Assembly (NCBI RefSeq): GCF_015353075.1
Contig: NZ_CP064188.1
Span: forward strand, 1,674,001-1,738,000
DNA length: 64,000 nt
Source of the DNA: Rhizobium sp. 007
GTDB taxonomy: Bacteria > Pseudomonadota > Alphaproteobacteria > Rhizobiales > Rhizobiaceae
Direction: 5' to 3'
Below the pieces are notes generated by a model. The model was given only the letters and a program-made list of their open reading frames with translations. It had not been told where the DNA came from and searched no databases. Shown piece by piece: positions 19,047 through 27,979 of the stretch. The position numbers and the translations under genes are program-made. Position 1 is the first letter of the stretch, and each line of letters opens with the position of its first letter.

Positions 19047-19258
19047 AATCTTCACCTCAACCTGATCAGATGCTAGGTAAAGGACGGGCAGGAGAGGAAA
19101 GACCACATGCCGGCGCATGCAGTCCGAAAAAGCATAAATAACGCCTATATTTCCTCCCGGCCGTTCTCTCGACCGCAATCTCTTCCTCTAATGAAGGGGG
19201 ATTATGCGGATATTCGCGGAGGTGGCCAGAGAAGGATTATGCTTTCGAGGGTAATTTT
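19047..19258. promoter_or_regulatory. divergent promoter region between agaL1 operon and AraC gene
   Basis: The 212-base region holds a direct repeat GGATTATGC (19199-19207 and 19234-19242, 35 bases apart) and a palindrome CATGC-CGGC-GCATG (19106-19119). AraC-type activators bind direct repeats, so the first pair is a candidate site. The ribosome site GAGGG of the regulator lies at 19246-19250. Confidence 0.4.
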
Positions 19259-20146
19259 GTGCTGCGGAATTTGATCGCCAACGGCCAGTCCATGAGGACA
19301 ATCTCCCTGCCGCGTGGGCGCCAGCGCCTGCACGCCATGCCGACGAGTGCTGGCTATGAGGTGCGGGAAAACGAAGTCTACGACTGGGACGGCAGGCGGC
19401 GCGGCCAGACCCCCTTTACCGTGCTGCAGCACACGATCAGCGGCACGGGCCGCCTACGCTACCAGAATCGCAATTACAGGCTCCAAAGCGGCGATACGCT
19501 TTTGGTTCTCGTGCCACACAATCACCGCTACTGGCTCGAAAAGGGCGACCGTTGGGAATATTTCTGGATATCGATGCACGGTGAGGAGACGCTGAGAATC
19601 CACAAGATGGTACTTGGGCTGGCCGGTCCGGTTCTAAGGCTCAAGCCATCGACCATTGATCATCTCGCCGACTGCAGCCTTCGCCTTGTCAAGGGTGCTT
19701 CAACGCCCGGAGCAGCGTCGGCGATCGCTTATGAGGCGGCCATGGCGCTTTATGACGACGTCTTCGGTTCTCCGGCTTTTGCGGCAGACCTCAGCGCCAT
19801 GCAGCCGGTGATCGATCATATCCACGCCAATCTCGACCAGCCATTGCCGGTGAGCGAACTTGCGGGCATCGTCGGCCTCAGCCGCGCGCATTTTTCCCGC
19901 AGCTTCGCGGAAAGCGAAGGCATGCCGCCTGCCGAATATGTGCTGCAGCAAAGGCTGCAGCGTGCGGCAAAACTTTTGACGAAGGCCGACTTCCTGCCGG
20001 TCAAGGAGGTCTCGATCATGTGCGGCTTCGAAGATTCCAACTATTTTTCCAAGGTCTTCCGCCGCGTTTACGGCATCACGCCCACAGAGTTTCGAACCAC
20101 GGGCATGTATGCAAGCATCGGCAACGCCAGACATCGATCGACATGA
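19259..20146 (+). CDS. agpT: AraC-family transcriptional regulator
   Basis: The 295-residue protein has an N-terminal cupin-like sugar-sensing half (about residues 35-130) and a C-terminal pair of helix-turn-helix motifs (about 185-280). The signature runs GFEDSNYFSKVFRRVYGITPTEFR. It starts with GTG at 19259, with GAGGG eight bases upstream; an ATG at 19292 is the alternative. It is divergent from the GH4/ABC operon. In Sinorhizobium an AraC-type activator (AgpT) is required for induction of the same set of genes, which supports the role as alpha-galactoside-responsive activator. It could also serve the second sugar importer downstream. Confidence 0.88.
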   Translation: MLRNLIANGQSMRTISLPRGRQRLHAMPTSAGYEVRENEVYDWDGRRRGQTPFTVLQHTISGTGRLRYQNRNYRLQSGDTLLVLVPHNHRYWLEKGDRWEYFWISMHGEETLRIHKMVLGLAGPVLRLKPSTIDHLADCSLRLVKGASTPGAASAIAYEAAMALYDDVFGSPAFAADLSAMQPVIDHIHANLDQPLPVSELAGIVGLSRAHFSRSFAESEGMPPAEYVLQQRLQRAAKLLTKADFLPVKEVSIMCGFEDSNYFSKVFRRVYGITPTEFRTTGMYASIGNARHRST

Positions 20147-20311
20147 TCGGGTCCCGGCTGAGATCTCAGCGCGTCGCCGCCGCAAATGACACAGGGAAAT
20201 TTCCGTATTGCCTGCTTGCTCGCAAAGACATTGGAGCCAGAGCCTCTTTTCAGTCCGGGGGAGCCGACAGAAGCGATATTTTTTGATCAATATTTCCAGC
20301 CCGATCGAACC

Positions 20312-20340
20312 TTGACACCAAATGAATGTGACTTAATCTA
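20312..20340 (+). promoter_or_regulatory. candidate sigma70 promoter for the sugar importer/mannosidase operon
   Basis: TTGACA (20312-20317) is followed after 16 bases by TAATCT (20334-20339). It lies about 70 bases before the GTG start at 20409, in the 262-base gap after the AraC gene. The rest of that gap shows an AT-rich stretch around 20276-20300 but no gene. Confidence 0.5.
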
Positions 20341-20408
20341 TTTTCGCGGATCGGAGCGTTGTTGGAGGCAGCGGCTCAAATCGGATCCTGACCCGGGAGG
20401 AGATACTC

Positions 20409-21710
20409 GTGAGGAATACAGCACTCATTCTTGCACTGGCGGCGACCACTTTCTTAGCCGCGCCGCATGACAGCCCGGCACAAGAGGCCATCACCGGCGA
20501 CATCGTCGGCAAGTCCGACGCACCCAACAAGCTGATTTTCCGGATGACCACGGATGGTCCGCGCAACAACGAGCCGGCTTACGCCCAAGGCTACAGCAAG
20601 CTGTTCAACGACTTCATCGGCAAGCATTCCGACTGGCAGATCGAGTTGCAGATGATGTCGGGGGATATCGGACAGGAACAAGCGCGCATGCTCGAGCAGG
20701 CCAAATCGGGATCGGCCCCCGATTGTGCAGCCGTCGATTCCTTCGTATTGCCGCTCTTCAAGAAAGCCGGCGTCTTGCAGTCCTTCTCACCTTACTTCAC
20801 CAAAGAGGAAATTGACCAGCTCTTCCCCTTTATCCGCGAAGGCATAACCGGCTCGGACGGCAACATCTACGCATGGTGGTGGTCGACGGACCTTCGTGTC
20901 CTTTACCGCAACAAGGAAATTGTTCCTGATGCGCCACAGACCTGGGACGACTTGAAGAAGGCGGCCCTTTCCTCGGTCGAGCAGGGAATGGAAGGCGTTC
21001 TGTTCAACGGCGGCCGCTATGAAGGAACAACATTCGACTGGCTCGCCAATTTCTGGGCCCAAGGCGGCAAATTGGTGGATGACGATGGCAAGCCGATCTT
21101 TGGCGAGGGCGAAAATCGCGACAAGTTCATCAAAGCCGTCAACTATTACCGCGATCTCGTTGAGTCCGGAGCCGCTCCGAAACGCGTGGCGACAATCGGC
21201 AACTATGACGACTTCAATGCAGCGGCTGCGGCCGGCACGACGGCGCTATTCGTCGGTGGCAACTGGCAATACGCGCAGCTCAAAACAGCGCTTGATGCCG
21301 ATGAATTCGCGAAATGGGCTTTTTCCCCGCTTCCTGGCCCGGCAGCGGACCAGCGCTCAACGGGCACGGGCGGCTGGACGGTGGCGGCTTTCAGCAAGGA
21401 CACTGAAAAGGTGAAGCTCTGCGCAGAACTTGCCCGCGATATCTATATGGGACCTGCCAATGCGCTGCAGGAACAGCTTCCGACCCGCGCCGATCTCTAT
21501 GACAAATACGAGGTGTTTTCCTCAGACGCCAACAAGACCTTTGCGGCAGCGCTGAAGTTCGGGCAGGCAAGGCCCGGTGCACCCGTCTATCCTGAAATCT
21601 CAAATCAGATTCAGATCATGATGGGCAAGGTGCTGACGGGCGTCCAGCCAACCGAGGCCGCCGTGGACGAGGCATTCGGCGCTTCGCTTAGCGCCTTCAA
21701 ACGCAGCTGA
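20409..21710 (+). CDS. sugar ABC transporter substrate-binding protein (SBP_bac_1 family)
   Basis: This 433-residue protein has a Sec signal (RNTALILALAATTFLAAP, cleavage near SPAQE). The family-1 solute-binding fold follows, including the ligand-proximal WWWSTDLRVLYRNK and GTGGWTVAAFSKD. It starts with GTG, with GGGAGGAG upstream. It is the first gene of an operon with two MalFG-type permeases and an alpha-mannosidase, so a mannoside or oligosaccharide with alpha-mannosyl residues is the likely ligand. No ATPase gene is present in the operon, so a shared MsmK/UgpC-type ATPase encoded elsewhere must serve it. Confidence 0.9.
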   Translation: MRNTALILALAATTFLAAPHDSPAQEAITGDIVGKSDAPNKLIFRMTTDGPRNNEPAYAQGYSKLFNDFIGKHSDWQIELQMMSGDIGQEQARMLEQAKSGSAPDCAAVDSFVLPLFKKAGVLQSFSPYFTKEEIDQLFPFIREGITGSDGNIYAWWWSTDLRVLYRNKEIVPDAPQTWDDLKKAALSSVEQGMEGVLFNGGRYEGTTFDWLANFWAQGGKLVDDDGKPIFGEGENRDKFIKAVNYYRDLVESGAAPKRVATIGNYDDFNAAAAAGTTALFVGGNWQYAQLKTALDADEFAKWAFSPLPGPAADQRSTGTGGWTVAAFSKDTEKVKLCAELARDIYMGPANALQEQLPTRADLYDKYEVFSSDANKTFAAALKFGQARPGAPVYPEISNQIQIMMGKVLTGVQPTEAAVDEAFGASLSAFKRS

Positions 21711-21716
21711 ACACCA

Positions 21717-21753
21717 CCTGGCGGCGCGGGCCGGAACGCCTCGTGCCGCCAGG
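21717..21753 (+). promoter_or_regulatory. intercistronic hairpin between binding protein and permease
   Basis: Nine-base perfect arms CCTGGCGGC (21717-21725) and GCCGCCAGG (21745-21753) begin six bases past the binding-protein stop. Such hairpins commonly protect the 3' end of the binding-protein message and lower permease synthesis; no T-run follows, so full termination is unlikely. Confidence 0.6.
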
Positions 21754-21800
21754 AAGCCCGTGCAACCGCTGCCTAACGATGAAATGGCCGGATCGGACCG

Positions 21801-22733
21801 ATGATGGATGCAAGCATTGCCGCCAGAGGCCCCCAGAGGATCGGCAGGAAAGCCGCCGGACGCCATAGTCCCTCCCCGCTGCCTTGGCTTATGCCGCTCA
21901 TTCTTGTCCTTGGCGTCTTTTATCTTTACCCCTTGCTTGACGTCTTTCGTTTTGCGTTCACCAACGTCTCGCTGCTTGGCACGGACGAAGAATATACGCT
22001 GCAGACGATCGTCACCACATTGTCAAAGCCCGAGCTCTTGCAAATCCTGTGGGTGACATTCGTCTTCACCGCGTCGAGCGTCGTTGTGCAGCAATTCTTC
22101 GGGCTTTTCATCGCCTTGATTGTTTTGCACAGCGAAAAGCGCCGGCTCTTCGGCTCGACGATCGTGCGAACAACAGCCCTCGTCGCCTGGGTTGTTCCGG
22201 GCATTGCCGGCGGCATCATCTGGAAAATGCTTTTCAACGAAGCGCCGTTTGGCGGATTGAACAGTCTCTTGCGCCTGATCGGCGTTCCGGCTGTGCAGTG
22301 GTTGTCGGATCCGCACATGGTCATGTGGTCGGTCGTAATTTCCAATGTCTGGCGCGGCACGGCGTTCTCGATGGTTGTGATGTATGCGGCGAGCAAGGCC
22401 ATCGATCCTGTTCTTTACGAGGCTGCCGAAGTCGACGGCGCAAATCCGTGGCAACGGCTGATCTATATCACTCTACCCCAGCTGCGGACCGCTATCCTCG
22501 TCAACATGATCCTCATCACGATCCAGACCCTGAACACGTTTGACGCAATCATTTCGCTCACCGGCGGCGGCCCCGGCCGCGCGACCGAGGTTCTCTCGCT
22601 ATACACCTTCAATGTCGTGTTCCGAAATTACGACCTTGCAGCCGGCGCGGTCTTGTCGATCCTGATGCTTACAATCAGCCTTGGTCTTGCACTCGTCTAT
22701 GCGCGTTTTCTGCCAAGAGGAGAACCGACTTGA
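21801..22733 (+). CDS. sugar ABC transporter permease, MalF type
   Basis: This 310-residue protein has about six membrane helices starting near residue 29 (WLMPLILVLGVFYLYPLLDV). The EAA loop is EAAEVDGANPWQRLIYITLPQL, and LTGGGPGRATEVLS precedes the last helices, typical of MalF/UgpA-type permeases. It overlaps the next gene by four bases and forms half of the sugar channel. Confidence 0.92.
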   Translation: MMDASIAARGPQRIGRKAAGRHSPSPLPWLMPLILVLGVFYLYPLLDVFRFAFTNVSLLGTDEEYTLQTIVTTLSKPELLQILWVTFVFTASSVVVQQFFGLFIALIVLHSEKRRLFGSTIVRTTALVAWVVPGIAGGIIWKMLFNEAPFGGLNSLLRLIGVPAVQWLSDPHMVMWSVVISNVWRGTAFSMVVMYAASKAIDPVLYEAAEVDGANPWQRLIYITLPQLRTAILVNMILITIQTLNTFDAIISLTGGGPGRATEVLSLYTFNVVFRNYDLAAGAVLSILMLTISLGLALVYARFLPRGEPT

Positions 22734-23572
22734 GGCCTCTCAGACAAGATCGCATTGGCGATGCGCTCAGCTATCTGTTCCTTGCTACAACGTTTCTTTT
22801 CTTCGCCTGGCCGTTGCTTTGGCTGCTGTCGCTTGCGCTAAGAACGCGCAAGGAAATCTTTCTGGGCGTGAGCCGTCTCATCCCCAAAGCGCCAACTTTG
22901 GAAAATTTCGGCGCCATCTTATCCTCCGACAAGTTCGCAGGATATCTTTGGAATGGGTTGATCCTGTCCTCGTGCAGCGCAATCGGCTGCCTGATCGTGG
23001 CGCTGCCTGCAGCTTATGCCTTCTCCCGATTTCCGTTTCGCGGCAAGGGAGCTTGGATGATGGTCCTGCTCGCCTTTCAGATGATTTCACCGCTTGTGAT
23101 CATGGTGCCGCTCTACCGCTACATGGCAGCACTTCACCTTACCGACAGCCATTTCGGTGCAACGATGGTTTATATTGCACTCGCGGTACCAATGGTGACG
23201 TGGATATTGAAGGGCTCAATCGACGGCATTCCGAAGAGCCTCGACGAAGCTGCCGTCATTGACGGCTGCGGTCATTTTAGCGTCTTTTGGCGCATCATCC
23301 TTCCCTTGTCGGCACCAGGCATCGCCTCAGCCTTCATCATCTCGGTCATCGCCGGCTGGTCGCAGTTTCTCGTCCCATTTCTTCTCATCAGCAAGGAATC
23401 GCTCATGCCCATTGGCGTCGGGATATTCCAGTATGCCGGAACACAAAACGACTCCTCCCTCCAGTTGCTGGCGGCGGCCTGCCTTGTATCGGTCGTTCCA
23501 GCCATTGTTGCCTTTCTCGCCCTCCAGCGGCTCATCCTCGGCGCCATGACGGAGGGCGCCGTCAAGGGCTGA
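22730..23572 (+). CDS. sugar ABC transporter permease, MalG type
   Basis: This 280-residue permease starts with TTG overlapping the upstream stop (TTGA), with AAGAGGAG as ribosome site. It has six helices, an R-F/P-F-R-G-K cytoplasmic turn after helix 3 (YAFSRFPFRGKG) and the EAA loop DEAAVIDGCGHFSVFWRIIL. It pairs with the MalF-type gene. The mannosidase follows after 28 bases. Confidence 0.92.
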   Translation: MRPLRQDRIGDALSYLFLATTFLFFAWPLLWLLSLALRTRKEIFLGVSRLIPKAPTLENFGAILSSDKFAGYLWNGLILSSCSAIGCLIVALPAAYAFSRFPFRGKGAWMMVLLAFQMISPLVIMVPLYRYMAALHLTDSHFGATMVYIALAVPMVTWILKGSIDGIPKSLDEAAVIDGCGHFSVFWRIILPLSAPGIASAFIISVIAGWSQFLVPFLLISKESLMPIGVGIFQYAGTQNDSSLQLLAAACLVSVVPAIVAFLALQRLILGAMTEGAVKG

Positions 23573-23600
23573 CATTGCATTCACATCTCAGGATCTCATC

Positions 23601-26600
23601 ATGACGCTTACTCTGACCCAACGCCTCGACCGCATTCGCGTCCGTATCGCAGAGCTGGAATACTGGCGTTCGCGCGAAACAATTGAGATAGACGGCTGGA
23701 CCTTTGAAGGAGAGCCGATCGCAATCGGCGACTCATGGCCACGCAAAAACGGCACGGTGCGCTTTTCCGGCGCAATCACCTTGCCCGGCCATTGGCCCCT
23801 TGACGACGCTCGGCTCGTGCTTGACCTTGGCGGCGAAAGCCTGATCACGATCGCCGACGAGACGGGTAATGAGACACGGCTCGGCCTCGATCCCTATCAC
23901 CGGGAATTCCTTGTCCCTTCGCGCAGCATCCGCATCTCTTCCGAAACTGTCGCGCGCCTGCCCTTTGGAGAACCCGTGCGGCACCCGAGGTTGGAACGTG
24001 GTGCAGTCATCTGGCTGGACACTGCCGTTGACAGGCTCTGGCTGCTCTTGCGGCAGATCACCGAGGCGGCCGAAATCCTCGACGGCCACGAGGTCATTCC
24101 GCATCTCCTGGATGTCGCCGAGCACGCCATGCGCGGCCTCGACTGGCCGTCGGCCACCGCCGCCTATGTCGCGCGTACGGCGCCCTCGCCGGTCCAGCAG
24201 AAGATCTGGCAGTTGCCGCCACTTGAGGTTTCACCTGAAGGTCTTAATCAGAGCCAGCGGGCCAGCGTGCTCGAAGCCTACGAAACACTTGTTGGACAGC
24301 TCAGGCAACTGCGCGAGCGTTTTCCGCCGCAAGGCGCAATCGCACTGACCGGGCATGCGCATATCGATCTTGCATGGCTTTGGCCTTACAGCGAAACCCG
24401 GCGGAAGATGCGCCGTACATTCCACACGGCGTTGTCGCTCATGGAGCAATCGTCCGATTTCCGCTTTAATCAGTCCACAGCCCACTACTATGCGCAGATT
24501 GCCGAAGACGATCCAGGCTTGCTGGCGCGCATCATCGAGCGGGCAAAGGCAGGCCAATGGGAAACGCTTGGTGGCATGTGGGTCGAACCCGACACCAACA
24601 TGCCGACCGGCGAGAGCCTCAGCAGGCAGATCCTTTATGGCCAGCGCTATTTCGAAAAGACCTTCGGGATTCGCCATACCGTCTGCTGGCTTCCCGATTG
24701 CTTCGGTTTTTCCGGCGCCCTGCCCCAGCTCCTGCGTCAAGGCGGCATGAACAGCTTCTTCACGATCAAGGTCAACTGGTCGGAAACCAATCAGTTCCCG
24801 GCCGACCTCTTCTGGTGGGAAGGGCTCGATGGCAGCAGGGTCCTTGCCCACACATTCGACAATCCGATGCAGGGCTACAATGGCTTCGTGCGCCCGGATT
24901 GTTTCGTGCCGACCTGGAAGAACTTCCGCCAGAAGGACAAGCACGAAACCACGCTGCTTGCTGTGGGCTATGGCGATGGCGGCGGCGGCGTGACGCCGGA
25001 AATGATTATGCGGGAAGAGCAACTGCGCTTCTTCCCGGCTTTGCCGCAAGCACGCTGGACAAGGGTCCACGACTTCTTCAAGGATGCGCATGACACGGCA
25101 GCCAGGAAGGACCTGACAGTCTGGCAAGGCGAAATCTATCTCGAACTGCACCGCGCAACGCTCACAAGTCAGAGCGCCGTTAAGCGGCTGCACCGAAAAG
25201 CAGAGCGCAGTCTGGTTACCGCCGAGACGCTGGCCGGCCTTGCTTATCTTCTGGGGGGCGAGCAGCCGGCATCAATGGAGCGCCCATGGCGTGTCGTCTT
25301 AAAGAACGAGTTTCATGACATCCTGCCCGGCTCCTCGATTGCCGAGGTCTATGTCGATGCCGCCAACGAACTCGACGCAGTCGTGGCAGAGGCGCGCTCA
25401 ACTCAAATGGCGGCGATGGAATCGATAGCCGCGCAACTGCCGGTTGGAGAAGGCAACAATGTTCTGGTGGTCAATCCGTCGCTGTCTGAGCGTCCCATCC
25501 GCTTGACGCTATCAGACGGCAGCACAATCTCGGCCGAGGGACAGATCGCGCCGCTTGGGATTGCTGTACTGGCGACCGAAGCTCTCCAACCAAAGACCGG
25601 CCTTTCGGCTGGGCGCGACTATCTGGAAAACGCTGTCCTGAAAGTGAGGCTTGCCAACGACGGCTCGATCGCCAGCATTTTGCACAAGCCAACAGGCCGT
25701 GAGGCGCTTGAGGGCTGCGGCAATCGGCTTTTCGTCTATCCTGCCGACAAGCCGCGCAATTGGGACGCCTGGGATGTCGAAGAAGACTACGCGGCTCGTG
25801 GCGAAGAGATCACTCATCTCGACAGCCTTGAACTGCTTGAGAACGGTCCCCACCGGGCGGCGATCAAGATCGTTCGAACCTGGCGCCACTCGCGCATCAC
25901 GCAGGTTCTGTCGCTTGGTGCCAACGCGCGGCGGCTGGACATACAGACAGAACTCGACTGGCATGACCGACGTGTCTTCATTCGCACGCTCACGGGCGTT
26001 GCCGTGCGTCACGCGAGGGCGACCTGCGAATGCGCCTACGGGGTCGTGGAACGTCCGACCCATTCGAACACGTCCTGGGACGCTGCGATGTTCGAAGCAC
26101 CTGCCCACCGCTTTGCCGATCTTTCGGAGCCTGGTTTTGGCGTTGCCATCCTCAATGACGCAAAGTATGGCCACAGCGTGCGCGGCAATGTCCTGGGCCT
26201 CTCCCTCCTGCGCGCGCCGGTCTATCCCGATCCGCTTGCCGACGAAGGCATCCAGACTTTCACCTATTCACTGATGCCACATGAGGGCACGTGGTACGAA
26301 GGGGGTGTGAGGGAGGAGGCCGAAGATCTAAACCAACCGCTGTTGGCCGTCGCCGTCACAGATCGCGCAACGGGCAGATGGCAGCCGCTTGCCGCCGTCG
26401 GGATTGATGCGGCACTTTCCGCCGTCAAGCCCTCGGAGGACGGCGATGGCCTCATCGTGCGCGTGTACGAGCCTGCCGGGCGGCGCGGGAATTTTGAGTT
26501 ACGCCTTCCGCCGCGCTGGCAGAACATGGGCGTCGTCAGTATCCTCGAAGAGCCGATGGAGGTGCCGAATGCCGGTTTGCGCCCCTTTGAGGTCAAGAGC

Positions 26601-26621
26601 TGGCGAATAGCCAGGACTTGA
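23601..26621 (+). CDS. GH38 alpha-mannosidase
   Basis: This 1006-residue cytosolic enzyme has the family-38 zinc site GHAHIDLAWLWPYSET (about 251-266), the nucleophile Asp366 in WLPDCFGFSG, then the middle helical domain and a long C-terminal beta region with HDILPGSS and GAVR-type strands. It releases alpha-linked mannose from imported oligosaccharides or glycoconjugate fragments. Length matches bacterial alpha-mannosidases. It lies in an operon with the sugar importer, which supports uptake and then intracellular cleavage. No signal peptide is visible. Confidence 0.93.
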   Translation: MTLTLTQRLDRIRVRIAELEYWRSRETIEIDGWTFEGEPIAIGDSWPRKNGTVRFSGAITLPGHWPLDDARLVLDLGGESLITIADETGNETRLGLDPYHREFLVPSRSIRISSETVARLPFGEPVRHPRLERGAVIWLDTAVDRLWLLLRQITEAAEILDGHEVIPHLLDVAEHAMRGLDWPSATAAYVARTAPSPVQQKIWQLPPLEVSPEGLNQSQRASVLEAYETLVGQLRQLRERFPPQGAIALTGHAHIDLAWLWPYSETRRKMRRTFHTALSLMEQSSDFRFNQSTAHYYAQIAEDDPGLLARIIERAKAGQWETLGGMWVEPDTNMPTGESLSRQILYGQRYFEKTFGIRHTVCWLPDCFGFSGALPQLLRQGGMNSFFTIKVNWSETNQFPADLFWWEGLDGSRVLAHTFDNPMQGYNGFVRPDCFVPTWKNFRQKDKHETTLLAVGYGDGGGGVTPEMIMREEQLRFFPALPQARWTRVHDFFKDAHDTAARKDLTVWQGEIYLELHRATLTSQSAVKRLHRKAERSLVTAETLAGLAYLLGGEQPASMERPWRVVLKNEFHDILPGSSIAEVYVDAANELDAVVAEARSTQMAAMESIAAQLPVGEGNNVLVVNPSLSERPIRLTLSDGSTISAEGQIAPLGIAVLATEALQPKTGLSAGRDYLENAVLKVRLANDGSIASILHKPTGREALEGCGNRLFVYPADKPRNWDAWDVEEDYAARGEEITHLDSLELLENGPHRAAIKIVRTWRHSRITQVLSLGANARRLDIQTELDWHDRRVFIRTLTGVAVRHARATCECAYGVVERPTHSNTSWDAAMFEAPAHRFADLSEPGFGVAILNDAKYGHSVRGNVLGLSLLRAPVYPDPLADEGIQTFTYSLMPHEGTWYEGGVREEAEDLNQPLLAVAVTDRATGRWQPLAAVGIDAALSAVKPSEDGDGLIVRVYEPAGRRGNFELRLPPRWQNMGVVSILEEPMEVPNAGLRPFEVKSWRIART

Positions 26622-26723
26622 TGCGATACGGCTCGATGCAACAGCGCTCTTGGGGCGCTTTTCGCATCCACTACAATCGCCTAGTTTGCGTTGAGATTAG
26701 GTCACGGCGAAGGGATACCGGGA

Positions 26724-27944
26724 TTGATACTGTCGGGCTCGAATACGGAGCAGGCTGCGGCGGCCAATCGGGCCATGATTCTCGCCGCAATTCATCGCGG
26801 CGCCCCGATCTCGCGCACGGAGCTTGCCCACCAATCGCGGCTGACGAAACAAGCCGTCACCCGCATCGTGGATCGATTGCTCGATGAGGGTCTCGTTATG
26901 GAGGCCCGCCGCAGGCACGGCCTGCGCGGACAACCTGCCATCGAGCTGGAGATCGATCCCGAAGGCGTGTTTTCGGTCGGCGCGAATATCGATCGCGATC
27001 ACCTGACGATCGTCGCTGTGGATGCAGCCGGCACGGTGCGCGGACGCATCCATCACGAAAGGCGCTTTCTGCTACCGGACGACTTCGCGGGCTTGATGGC
27101 AGACGCGCTATCCTCCTTCCGACGCCGTAGGGTCATCGAAGAAGCTCGTCTGGCGGGGATTGGCCTTGCTATTCCTGACTGGCTGGGAGAGGTTAAAGTC
27201 GTCGGCTTTCCATCAGAATACCGGCAATGGGTTGGCTATGACGTGCGCGGTGCGCTGGAGGCAATTTCCGATCATCCGGTGTTCATCGACAATGACGCCA
27301 ACGCTGCTGCACTCGGTGAAATCGAGTATGGTCTCGGCACGGAAATCGGCAGTTTCTTTTACATCCTCGCCAATGCCTGTCTCGGCGGCAGCCTCGTCAT
27401 AGATGGGGTCCGTCATAAAGGCGCCAGCGGAATCGGCGGAGAAATTGGCTGGCTGCCGGTCGTCTTTGATGATGGCCCGTTTGCAGGAAGCACCCAGCCG
27501 CTGGGCGAAATGTTCTCGCTGTTTATCCTGTTTGACTATCTTGAGCGCAACGGCATCAAAGCGACAACCCCGGGAGATCTTCTCAACCTCGACAACGCGG
27601 GACGCAGCCGCGTCAGCAGCTGGCTGCGAAAGATCAGCGTCAAGCTTGCCCAAGCAATTGTCGATATCGGCATGATCGTTGATCCGGAAGGCGTTCTCAT
27701 CGGTGGCCGCTTTCCTGTCCGTCTAATCGATGAACTGCTTGTCTACGTCCACGAGGAGATTACCCGGCTTGGCGCACGAGCGCCGTCCCTTCACCGGGCG
27801 GCCGGCTCGGAAGATGCCGCGGCTCTCGGTGCTGCCGCAATCCCGCTTGCCCATCGTCTGGGGTTGCCATCCGCCGAACCGGGTCAGAGGTTTCGAAATC
27901 CAATCAGCAGCCGACAGTCCCAGGACCCGGTCACGGTTGCGTGA
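26724..27944 (+). CDS. ROK-family transcriptional regulator
   Basis: This roughly 406-residue protein has an N-terminal winged helix-turn-helix (SRTELAHQSRLTKQAVTRIVDRL, given here as SRTELAHQ and TKQAVTRIVDRL) and a ROK sugar-kinase-like domain with FIDNDANAAALGE and GASGIGGEIG. The usual CxCGxxGC zinc cluster of ROK proteins is not seen, so it may not bind zinc. TTG at 26724 was chosen because the product then starts ILSGSNTEQAAAANR, the standard ROK regulator opening, and GAAGGGA precedes it; TTG at 26691 is an alternative. Adjacent to the mannosidase operon, it is likely its repressor. Confidence 0.87.
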   Translation: MILSGSNTEQAAAANRAMILAAIHRGAPISRTELAHQSRLTKQAVTRIVDRLLDEGLVMEARRRHGLRGQPAIELEIDPEGVFSVGANIDRDHLTIVAVDAAGTVRGRIHHERRFLLPDDFAGLMADALSSFRRRRVIEEARLAGIGLAIPDWLGEVKVVGFPSEYRQWVGYDVRGALEAISDHPVFIDNDANAAALGEIEYGLGTEIGSFFYILANACLGGSLVIDGVRHKGASGIGGEIGWLPVVFDDGPFAGSTQPLGEMFSLFILFDYLERNGIKATTPGDLLNLDNAGRSRVSSWLRKISVKLAQAIVDIGMIVDPEGVLIGGRFPVRLIDELLVYVHEEITRLGARAPSLHRAAGSEDAAALGAAAIPLAHRLGLPSAEPGQRFRNPISSRQSQDPVTVA

Positions 27945-27979
27945 CGGTTGGCAGGGCGCGTCAAGCCACGCCCGAAAGA

